The position numbers and the translations under genes are program-made. A stretch of DNA of 13,474 nucleotides, from assembly GCA_002351705.1 (NCBI GenBank), contig DEHC01000022.1, positions 1 to 13,474 on the forward strand, written 5' to 3'. Each line of letters begins with the position of its first letter. The stretch's first letter is position 1. Positions 7,181-13,474 of the stretch are shown here, piece after piece. Source of the stretch: Gammaproteobacteria bacterium UBA2810. Lineage in GTDB: Bacteria; Pseudomonadota; Gammaproteobacteria; Enterobacterales; Succinivibrionaceae. The notes under the pieces were generated by a model. It was not told where the DNA came from and made no database searches. It was given only the letters and a program-made list of their open reading frames with translations.

Positions 7181-7720
7181 TCAGTCGAGAGACAGCCTGT
7201 AAAATATTATACTTTTATCCGATTCAAGATAAACATGGTTTAGGGCATTGTAGTCGTTGGTCATATCCGAGACATCAAGATCGGTCTCCAGAAGGTAATG
7301 CCCTTTTTCAGGAAACTTCAGCACTCTCTCCGTCCCGCCTGACTTCACTTTGAGCACCGCCGGCTCGGAAACGGCAATGTCTGCCCTCATGGTAAGCGAG
7401 TCAGGGACATAGTAGAGCCCGAAGACAAGGCTCCCCTTTCCGCTGAACACCGTGCCGGAGCCATTGCTCTCGGGGATTGACCAGCCGTCGCGGGACAGGA
7501 TCCACGCCCTTTCAAAGGTCATGTCGAAAGCCGTCCCCGGGATGTAGATCTGTGTCTGGTTTACATTGTAGTTCCTGAGGTTCTTCCTGATGTAGTAATT
7601 CTCATACATCGTGCTGACCTTCGGGGACTCAAGATGAGAGCGCAGAAGCGTAAAGCTGTAGAAAGCCCCGAGGACCACGATCAGGGCAAGACACAGGAAA
7701 CTTGCTGCTTTGTCTTTCAT
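7181..7720 (-). CDS. Small membrane-anchored exported protein of unknown function, first gene of glycan operon
   Basis: I do not recognise this 179-residue protein as a named family member. Residues 7-25 form one hydrophobic helix after a short positive start (MKDK) and no lipobox or clear cleavage site follows, so it is probably a signal anchor with the rest in the periplasm. The soluble part is rich in predicted beta strands and ends in YRLSLD. It contains DGWSIPESNGSGTVFSGK (78-95), which resembles the GWS-PE-G-W signature I associate with beta-sandwich tails of some membrane glycosyl- and phosphoglycerol transferases; this similarity is remembered, not searched. A role as partner, acceptor-binding or sugar-binding subunit of the glycan machinery is an inference. 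The ATG at 7720 is chosen because GGGAG lies 5 bases upstream and the membrane helix follows directly. A more distal start at 7783 would read across a TATAAT promoter. Confidence 0.75.
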   Translation of the reverse strand: MKDKAASFLCLALIVVLGAFYSFTLLRSHLESPKVSTMYENYYIRKNLRNYNVNQTQIYIPGTAFDMTFERAWILSRDGWSIPESNGSGTVFSGKGSLVFGLYYVPDSLTMRADIAVSEPAVLKVKSGGTERVLKFPEKGHYLLETDLDVSDMTNDYNALNHVYLESDKSIIFYRLSLD

Positions 7721-7751
7721 AAAAGCTCCCGAAAAGAAAATGCCGCCGCAG

Positions 7752-7779
7752 ATTATAGCGCCGCAGCGGATGTCATGAA
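7752..7779 (-). promoter_or_regulatory. Candidate promoter of the four-gene glycan operon
   Basis: On the minus strand a perfect TATAAT (7752-7757) has a weak -35 candidate, TTCATG (7774-7779), 16 bases upstream. The predicted start near 7745 leaves about 25 bases before the ATG at 7720. It faces away from the dtd promoter, so the 284-base region between the two genes (7721-8004) serves both. Confidence 0.55.
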
Positions 7780-7881
7780 GCACTGTCTCTGTTTTTCCCT
7801 GATGAACAGCGGCTTATAAGGTGCCGGCAACAGCATGCCGACCGCGAGCGGAAGCTGCATCACGGCACTGAGGCCTTATTG

Positions 7882-7938
7882 CTGACTTTCCTGTGCGCTG
7901 CGGGATGCTCTTGTGCTTAACTGAAGTCAGTAACAGGA
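7882..7938. repeat. Overlapping inverted repeats in the divergent regulatory region
   Basis: CTGACTT (7882-7888) is repeated inverted as AAGTCAG (7924-7930), and the adjoining TCCTGT (7889-7894) is repeated inverted as ACAGGA (7933-7938). The two pairings interlock and so could form alternative hairpins or a pseudoknot, or mark a regulator-binding site between the glycan operon and dtd promoters. The lengths are modest and may be chance. Confidence 0.25.
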
Positions 7939-7971
7939 CCTGCGAAAACGGCGGCATCCGCCTGAACGGGC

Positions 7972-7980
7972 TGTTATCAT
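7972..7980 (+). promoter_or_regulatory. Candidate extended -10 promoter of dtd
   Basis: TGTTATCAT matches an extended -10 element with one mismatch in the hexamer (TATCAT). No good -35 box is seen 16-18 bases upstream, as is usual for extended -10 promoters. Transcription would begin near 7987, leaving about 18 bases before the dtd start, which carries the ribosome-binding sequence GAGGGA. Confidence 0.45.
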
Positions 7981-8004
7981 ATTGCCGTACACTGAGGGAA
8001 TATC

Positions 8005-8445
8005 ATGAAAAGCTTAATTCAGCGCGTCAGCAGCGCGAGCGTCACAGTAGGTGCCGAGACAGCAGGACAGATAGGTGAGGGGCTTCTTGTGTTTCTGGGC
8101 TACGAAAAAGGCGACAGCCTTGAAACCGCAAGGAAAAGCATCGACAAAATCATCAGAATGAGAATCTTTGAGGACAATGCCGGGAAGCTCAACCTGGATA
8201 TCACGCAGCACGGCGGATCGCTCCTTCTTGTCTCGCAGTTCACCCTGGCGGCGGATCTGAGCCGCGGGCACAGGCCCGGATTTGACAATGCCATGCGCCC
8301 GGATGAGGCAAAGGTGCTGTACGACAGGACCGTTGCCTACGCAAGGGAGCAGTTCAGCGGCAGCGTTGAGACCGGGCGCTTCGGCGCGGACATGAGGGTG
8401 TCGCTCGTCAACGAAGGTCCCTGCACTTTCATGCTGAGCCTCTGA
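8005..8445 (+). CDS. dtd: D-aminoacyl-tRNA deacylase (D-Tyr-tRNA deacylase)
   Basis: Cytoplasmic homodimeric proofreading enzyme that removes D-amino acids, and also glycine mischarged on tRNA-Ala, from tRNA. At 146 residues it matches the usual length (about 145). It starts with the typical MKSLIQRVSSASVTV. It carries SQFTLAAD (77-84), the Ser-Gln-Phe-Thr motif of the active-site pocket, and NEGPCTFML (136-144), holding the Gly-Pro pair (138-139) that is inserted from the partner subunit as the chiral selector. The residue after the Gly-Pro is Cys, where Val is common. RPGFDNAM (90-97) is also family-typical. The ATG at 8005 has GAGG 7 bases upstream. It is the only plus-strand gene: divergent from the glycan operon and convergent with pilY1, apparently monocistronic. 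No clear intrinsic terminator was found after it. Confidence 0.97.
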   Translation: MKSLIQRVSSASVTVGAETAGQIGEGLLVFLGYEKGDSLETARKSIDKIIRMRIFEDNAGKLNLDITQHGGSLLLVSQFTLAADLSRGHRPGFDNAMRPDEAKVLYDRTVAYAREQFSGSVETGRFGADMRVSLVNEGPCTFMLSL

Positions 8446-8722
8446 GAAATCAGGCCTGCACAGACTGAGGGTCACACTTCTCCGCCCCGGAGGAGCCCGT
8501 CAGGCATGAAATCCCCAAAGCAGTCCTGATCCAGGCCTCACGGATTTGAAGCCCCAGCACAGGAGTCAGACTTCCTTTCTCAGAAAATTATTTCATGGCT
8601 CCGAACGAACCGGAGATACATACTGATCTGCCGGCTGGAACTTCCATGTCAGGTCATGACTTTGGGCAGACGCGCAGCTCAGGGCTGTGAAGAATTGGCG
8701 CCCTCGTGATTCACCATGGCAG
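8446..8722. other. Spacer between dtd and pilY1 without a recognisable gene
   Basis: The whole dtd-pilY1 spacer covers 8446-8806 and holds no plausible coding frame. Its right end has the pilY1 terminator. The left part has a 9-bp inverted repeat, TCTGAGAAA (8441-8449) with TTTCTCAGA (8576-8584), whose left arm covers the dtd stop codon. Inside it are ATCAGG/CCTGAT (8449-8454 with 8525-8530) and a small CTCCG/CGGAG hairpin near 8480. None has a U-tract. They might form part of a dtd mRNA tail structure or be chance. No tRNA could be folded here. Confidence 0.4.
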
Positions 8723-8749
8723 AAAAAAGCCCTCCGTGAGGAGGGCTTT
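8723..8749 (-). terminator. Intrinsic terminator of pilY1
   Basis: A perfect 10-bp stem (8726-8735 with 8740-8749, AAAGCCCTCC/GGAGGGCTTT) with a 4-base loop is followed on the minus-strand transcript by a run of six U (8728-8723). It lies 57 bases beyond the pilY1 stop. In the plus direction only three U follow, so it would be a weak stop for dtd transcripts at best. Confidence 0.92.
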
Positions 8750-8806
8750 GCTCGGAAGGCCTCAGTTTCTTACAAAACTCGGCCGGGATTCAGTCAGACT
8801 TGCTGC

Positions 8807-11800
8807 TTACCAGGGAGTCTCATTGTCAAGAATGTACTGGTATGACTCCAGCCTGAACGACTCGCTGGTGAGAGGTGTATCTTCAATTCCTTCAAGTTTG
8901 CCGCTTGTCTTCGCCTTTCCTTCCTTTTCGCCTACGTCAACGTTTGTCATGGCAGTGGTCTTCACTTCGCCGTCGGATCTTGTCGTGGTGATCACAACGT
9001 CAGTTGCGAGGCCTCCGAAGTTCTTCTGATGATCTCCGTAATCTCCGGAACGGTAGTCACTGGGCTGATCCTGGGTGCTCAGGTTTTTCAGTGCGTACAG
9101 ATCAAGCTCGTACTGATAGCCCTGTGCACTGCTCTTGCAGGGATCCGACGTCGGTGAATTGGTATTGACGACAAACTTCCTGTCATTTCTTTGAGGATTG
9201 GAAATAACCATCTCAGCCTCGTTAACCTTCTCTTCACGACCATCCTTGTAAGTTATGGGCATGAGATCAACTACCAGTCCCTTGAAGTCGGTCCCCTTGG
9301 GAGAAGTCTTAACAAAGGAGATCTTTCTCACGGCAGGATTTTCGGATCCATTGGGCGTGCTGGCCTCCTCATCGTACTTGGTCTGGGTAACGGAGACACC
9401 CTCACTGTCCCTGGTCAGGGCAGCAGGCGATGCGGTGAAGTCATCAACTATCGTGTAGAGCGAATGGATAGGACGTGAGATCTTAGTGCCTTTCGCGTCC
9501 GTCAGAAGACCATCCTCGGCAACAAGGAACCTTCCGGTACCCCAGCTGACGTAAACGCTCGGATGACCGCTTTCGGCATCAGGATTGACCCCTACCGCAG
9601 GAGTAGTGGTAATGCTCTGCCTCAGATTCTTGGAGTCATAGGATACAGCTATCCTGTGAAGGTCATCAGCAGAGACGGCACCTGCGGAGCTGCTGTCAAG
9701 GCTCTTGCCGCTCGCGATGTTCAGCCTGTACAGGTTTCCGTCCAGATCACCGGCGTAGACATAGTCCACATAACCGTCGCTGTCGGAGTCGTAGATGGTA
9801 GGCTCTGCCATGCCGTTCTTGTACGTCCCGGCATATACAGGAAGCGACGCGGTGAGTGACGAATCCTTAGCCACAATGTTGTTGACAAACTTGCCCTTCA
9901 GCACATCGACAATAAGAAGCGCTGAGGTATTGCCTTCATCATCCCCGGGAGCGTTATATCCGTTGCCGTAAACCGCATAGACACGGGACGAATCACGGGA
10001 CGAATTGGTGTCGGTCTTGTGCAGGAAGAGCTGCGGGGCCCTGGGCATGCAGCCTACAAGCTTGTTGGAAGTGGTAGCATCAAATCCCCACTTATACAGT
10101 TTCTGAATTTTCTGAATATCGTCAGGATTGGTGACCTTCTTTGCTTTGCCGCTGGAATCGGCGACTGCTGACAGGCTGCTGAGATCAAGGGCATAGCCTC
10201 CCCTGAACTTCTTGCCGTATGTGCCGAGAGCAAGTACGTGAGTCTTGGGACTCTCCTTGGCACCGGTCTCGTACGGGAAAACCCTGACAGTGCCGTCAAC
10301 CATGAACCGGTGCGAATATCCCGGGATGGCATACTCGACAATAGGGCTCGAGGGCAGCTCAGCATCACCGTCTACAGCAATGGTGTGAGGAATGATCGCA
10401 AACAGCTCCTCTCCGGTCTTGTCGCTGATGACATGAATCATGCCGTCGTTGCCGCCGAATACCACAAAGCCGAGACCGCCTGCGGTCTTGCCGTAAACAG
10501 GGGTTGAGTCCTGGATATCGCCGTAAAGCGAGCCGGTCTCGCCGCGGTTCCTGAAGCCGTTAAAGGTTGCAGGATATCCCAGAAGCGCTACCTTCTCCTT
10601 GACTGACGCAGGATTCTCTCCCTGCTCGGTGGTCTCAAGCGACCTGTCGCCGTACATATAGCTGACAAACTCTTTTGCAGCGTCAATCTCGGCATCAGAG
10701 CCTGCGGTGAACGCGTACTCGGTGCGGAGCCTTGCGGTTATGGCCGCATAGCTCTCATCATCCATGCAGGAAAGGCTGTTGTCGGCATTCGCACCGCCGT
10801 CGCACACCCTGAAGAGGTGCAGATTGCCGTCCTTGTCAGTAATAAAGATATTGCGCCTGTCTTTTACCGACGAGGTCTTGTCGGCAGGATACTGCTGGGC
10901 AAGCTGCTCACCGGCCTTCCAGTTGATGTACTTATCATCGGCAAATATGACGCCGTTGACTACCTGGTAGCTGACAATATCTCCGGTCCAGTAAGACTCC
11001 TCGAAGTTAGCGCGGTAATAGCTGGCCTTCCTGCCGGACAGATCGTTGCTGGAGAACGCTGCGGATGATCCGACATGCTTTGCGGTGTCCTTCCTGATTT
11101 CCGAGAGAGCCTTGTCGATCTGGGAGGCAAGGGTTGACGCGTTGCTTACATAGAAATAATTCTTCGGCTCGTAGAAACCAGTGGTTATGTTGAGCTTTTC
11201 AGAAGAATAGTCAGGATCCTTATCCTGTCCGTACCTTGCGGCAAGAAGGACAGGAGGCTCGAGGAACGCGGGATCCGCATCCCCGGTGACCTTGAACGTG
11301 CGGATTACCTCAGGCATGCACTTGACCGGATCAGAGTGCTTTCCCCTGATAAGGGGTATGAGACCCCGCTGCACTTCACTAGAGGATCTGCAGAGGGCAA
11401 CATTAGGCTGATTTTTCCAGGTGGGAAATTCATCTGCCTTGCGCTTTGTGCCGTCGTAATCGAAATCACGGTTCTGGTAGAGAAGCTTGCCGTTGAACGA
11501 CTCCCTGACGATTACAGGAGTGTCATAGCCGTAGTCCTTGTTGGTAGCCTGATCCAGATTGCTGTCATGGATAAGGTTGAACTCCTGCAGCCTTCCTCTG
11601 TCGCCGTTGGTTGACTTCGCCATGTCGATGAACGTGTCAGGATTCTGGACGCCCGTAACAGTATACCCGAAGTGCTGCGGGGCATAGCCGTCTGAGTAGA
11701 AGCCCCTGACGCTTACATAGGCCTTGGCGGGATCCTTGTTGTCAAACCACATATGGTACTGTACGATGACATCCTCATCGTAGTCCTTTCCGCTCTCGGT

Positions 11801-13474
11801 ATCCTCGAAATTGATACGGAAAGACATGTCAACCGGATTTGAATGGTCATCGTAATGTATGTAGTCCATGTAGAAATCAACTGGAGCACAAACCTGGAGG
11901 TATGGTATGTTATACTCATTCGCATTTCTGTTGCCGTTCGGAGTCACGCATACGGGAACGATTTCCATCTGGCCTTTTGCATTTTTAATCTTGAAGCGGG
12001 GAAGGCTTGGCGCCATGGCGACAACCGAGGTCTTAAGGTAGTTCTTGGTGCCCTTAATCTGCTTGTTCACGCCTGAGTAAGCCGCCGCCGCCGCGAAGTA
12101 GGTACCCTCTGCCTCTGAACCGATAGGAGCAATTCCCCACACATCCTGAAGGCCTGTTACAGGCTTGAGGGTGGGGAGATCCGCCCACTTGGCTGTCGTG
12201 TTGCCCCCTTTCCAGCCGTAATCCTTGTTGTATATGCCGCCGACTACGAACTTCTTGCTGGAGCTGAGCTTGAGCATGCTGTTGGGGTTTTTCAACTCCA
12301 TAGAGGTTATGTCTTGAAGCAGCTTCTGGGTGTCAGCAGTTCTGGTATGCTTCTTACTGTAAGTCTCGTCGAATGAGTTGTCCTCACTGCTCAGCACCAG
12401 GTTTATTGCATTCTGGCAGTTCTTGTTGTAGTTCTTCCACGGGTCAGATACATCCTTTGCATAGCCGATCTGTGTGCTTACAGTGCTGCCGTTCTTTGCG
12501 GTCTTGTGCTTAACATTATCAGCCGAGATGTACTGGGATGGAGCCTCGCCTGAAAAATACTTATAGCTTTCATATAGCATTGCGCCTACAGGGTTGCCCC
12601 ACATCGGGCAGGTCTCGCCCATGTAGAACTTGCTGGATCTGTTATTTTTGCAGCTGTCCCAGTACAGGCTCCGCTCATTGTCGAAATAACCGGCGCCGAG
12701 CATGTTTATGGTCGGAAGAACATCGCAGTATCCGCCGCTTGAGCAGTCCTGCTGGTTAATAAGAATCCTTCCTGTCTCGGGATCTATCTCGGTTGACGCA
12801 TCATGCATGCGTCCCCTGATATAGCCCTTGCCGATATTTCTTCCGCCTTCGAAGCCGGAAGTGATCAGACCGAAATCAGGTGCGCCCTGCGCTATCCTCT
12901 GCTGGATAAGGCCGGAGGGCATATATACTGAATTCCCAGACTTGTCGGTATATTTGCGGCAGGCAGCCTTGTCACGCAGCTCCTCATCATCAACACACGG
13001 CCTGACCTGCACCGTATAGCCTTTTGAGGAAATATTGTAAGTACCTGACGCCCCGTCTGCCTTCCCTTCGAGAATTCCGTCTCCGCTTTCACGGCTCGCC
13101 CAGTTCCAAATCCAGGCGTGGGAGTTCATGTAGTCGGTTCTTTCCTGCTCGCTGGTATAGCTTCCGTACTCATCCATTGAGCCTATAGTCAAAGTCTTAG
13201 GGATGCCGAGCATGAGCTTGTCGTTCTTGACGCCGAAGAACGCTCCGCCGAAATCGTCAGAACTCCTTCCGTCGATGGTCAGCTCGCTTGTCGGAACAAA
13301 ATCGTTGATTTTAACAGCAGGTGTATATCCAGAGTAGTATCCGTTTACGAAGCTCTTTCCCCAGCTGTGGGCGTCGTAAGGTATCCAGGTGTGCCTGATT
13401 ACTGACTGGTCACCGTTGAGGTCCGCACGCTCTCCGCCCATTACCACCTTCTTGACGGCATCCATTCTTGAGGT
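8807..13474 (-). CDS. pilY1: PilY1-like type IV pilus tip adhesin/assembly protein (N-terminus beyond window)
   Basis: A secreted pilus-associated protein, at least 1555 residues, with its reading frame open to the right window edge (T-S-R precedes the Met at 13465). That Met lies in TSRMDAVKKVV, which resembles the inside of the N-terminal von Willebrand A-like domain of PilY1, so it is not the true start. Counting from that Met, visible PilY1 landmarks are NFEESYWTGDIVSYQ (around 826), RNRGETGSLYGDIQDSTPVY ending near 991, GGNDGMIHV (1004-1012) of the C-terminal beta-propeller, and the calcium-binding loop DSDSDGYVD (1226-1234) followed by YAGDLDGNLYRL. About 15 cysteines suggest disulfides formed in the periplasm. 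The family helps prime pilus assembly, controls retraction through calcium and mediates adhesion and surface sensing. No RGD motif is present in the visible part. It is much longer than the 1161-residue P. aeruginosa protein. Minor pilin genes are expected upstream. Confidence 0.93.
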   Translation of the reverse strand, partial: TSRMDAVKKVVMGGERADLNGDQSVIRHTWIPYDAHSWGKSFVNGYYSGYTPAVKINDFVPTSELTIDGRSSDDFGGAFFGVKNDKLMLGIPKTLTIGSMDEYGSYTSEQERTDYMNSHAWIWNWASRESGDGILEGKADGASGTYNISSKGYTVQVRPCVDDEELRDKAACRKYTDKSGNSVYMPSGLIQQRIAQGAPDFGLITSGFEGGRNIGKGYIRGRMHDASTEIDPETGRILINQQDCSSGGYCDVLPTINMLGAGYFDNERSLYWDSCKNNRSSKFYMGETCPMWGNPVGAMLYESYKYFSGEAPSQYISADNVKHKTAKNGSTVSTQIGYAKDVSDPWKNYNKNCQNAINLVLSSEDNSFDETYSKKHTRTADTQKLLQDITSMELKNPNSMLKLSSSKKFVVGGIYNKDYGWKGGNTTAKWADLPTLKPVTGLQDVWGIAPIGSEAEGTYFAAAAAYSGVNKQIKGTKNYLKTSVVAMAPSLPRFKIKNAKGQMEIVPVCVTPNGNRNANEYNIPYLQVCAPVDFYMDYIHYDDHSNPVDMSFRINFEDTESGKDYDEDVIVQYHMWFDNKDPAKAYVSVRGFYSDGYAPQHFGYTVTGVQNPDTFIDMAKSTNGDRGRLQEFNLIHDSNLDQATNKDYGYDTPVIVRESFNGKLLYQNRDFDYDGTKRKADEFPTWKNQPNVALCRSSSEVQRGLIPLIRGKHSDPVKCMPEVIRTFKVTGDADPAFLEPPVLLAARYGQDKDPDYSSEKLNITTGFYEPKNYFYVSNASTLASQIDKALSEIRKDTAKHVGSSAAFSSNDLSGRKASYYRANFEESYWTGDIVSYQVVNGVIFADDKYINWKAGEQLAQQYPADKTSSVKDRRNIFITDKDGNLHLFRVCDGGANADNSLSCMDDESYAAITARLRTEYAFTAGSDAEIDAAKEFVSYMYGDRSLETTEQGENPASVKEKVALLGYPATFNGFRNRGETGSLYGDIQDSTPVYGKTAGGLGFVVFGGNDGMIHVISDKTGEELFAIIPHTIAVDGDAELPSSPIVEYAIPGYSHRFMVDGTVRVFPYETGAKESPKTHVLALGTYGKKFRGGYALDLSSLSAVADSSGKAKKVTNPDDIQKIQKLYKWGFDATTSNKLVGCMPRAPQLFLHKTDTNSSRDSSRVYAVYGNGYNAPGDDEGNTSALLIVDVLKGKFVNNIVAKDSSLTASLPVYAGTYKNGMAEPTIYDSDSDGYVDYVYAGDLDGNLYRLNIASGKSLDSSSAGAVSADDLHRIAVSYDSKNLRQSITTTPAVGVNPDAESGHPSVYVSWGTGRFLVAEDGLLTDAKGTKISRPIHSLYTIVDDFTASPAALTRDSEGVSVTQTKYDEEASTPNGSENPAVRKISFVKTSPKGTDFKGLVVDLMPITYKDGREEKVNEAEMVISNPQRNDRKFVVNTNSPTSDPCKSSAQGYQYELDLYALKNLSTQDQPSDYRSGDYGDHQKNFGGLATDVVITTTRSDGEVKTTAMTNVDVGEKEGKAKTSGKLEGIEDTPLTSESFRLESYQYILDNETPW

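Noticed and set aside
7721..7783. Extension of the small exported protein to 7783
   Set aside because: It would cross the TATAAT element and place an odd segment before the signal anchor; GGGAG sits just before the ATG at 7720.
8641..8716. tRNA-like piece with GCAGCTCAG and a TTCACCA end
   Set aside because: The bases preceding ACCA have no partner for a 7-bp acceptor stem at the expected distance and no T-arm is present.
8750..9029. Plus-strand open frame at 8706-9029
   Set aside because: It starts inside the pilY1 terminator region and runs antisense to the pilY1 C-terminus with no domain signal.
13463..13465. ATG at 13465 as the true start of pilY1
   Set aside because: The frame stays open to the window edge, no signal peptide follows, and the surrounding sequence resembles the interior of the VWA-like domain.
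1..13474. CRISPR arrays, insertion sequences, prophage or toxin-antitoxin/defence genes
   Set aside because: No regularly spaced direct repeats, transposase or integrase motifs, or known defence domains were seen on either strand.

Overview
The window looks like chromosomal DNA of a gammaproteobacterium. The evidence is the bamC-purC gene pair, a PurC and a Dtd with the usual gammaproteobacterial sequence features, and a type IV pilus PilY1 protein. GC content is moderately high and even across the window. A member of the Aeromonadales/Succinivibrionaceae would fit, but that is only an impression. No tRNA, rRNA, CRISPR array, insertion sequence or phage gene was found. Eight protein genes are supported, seven on the minus strand and one (dtd) on the plus strand.

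Left part, 1-4450, minus strand. A bamC-purC transcription unit starts at an extended -10 promoter just upstream of bamC and ends at a strong intrinsic terminator after purC. It encodes an outer-membrane assembly lipoprotein and a purine biosynthesis enzyme. Downstream of it lies a separately promoted, membrane-bound diguanylate cyclase with a periplasmic sensor region, a GAF-like region and an intact GGDEF motif but no inhibitory I-site.

Middle, 4452-7720, minus strand. A compact four-gene operon contains, in transcription order, (1) a small membrane-anchored exported protein of unknown function with a GWS-PE sugar-enzyme-associated signature, (2) a GtrB/DPM1-type polyprenyl-phosphate glycosyltransferase with two C-terminal membrane helices, (3) a GtrA-type four-helix flippase and (4) a GT-C enzyme of the PIG-V/Gpi18 mannosyltransferase family. 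Start and stop codons overlap at the last two junctions. Together they form a plausible complete pathway: make a lipid-linked sugar in the cytoplasm, flip it, and transfer it to an acceptor in the periplasm. The acceptor is unknown. This is the most interesting part of the window.

Right part, 7721-13474. A 284-base divergent regulatory region separates the glycan operon from dtd (D-aminoacyl-tRNA deacylase). A 361-base region without genes follows, then the end of a converging very large pilY1 gene with its own intrinsic terminator. pilY1 is cut by the right window edge, so its N-terminus, and probably the minor pilin genes usually upstream of it, lie outside.
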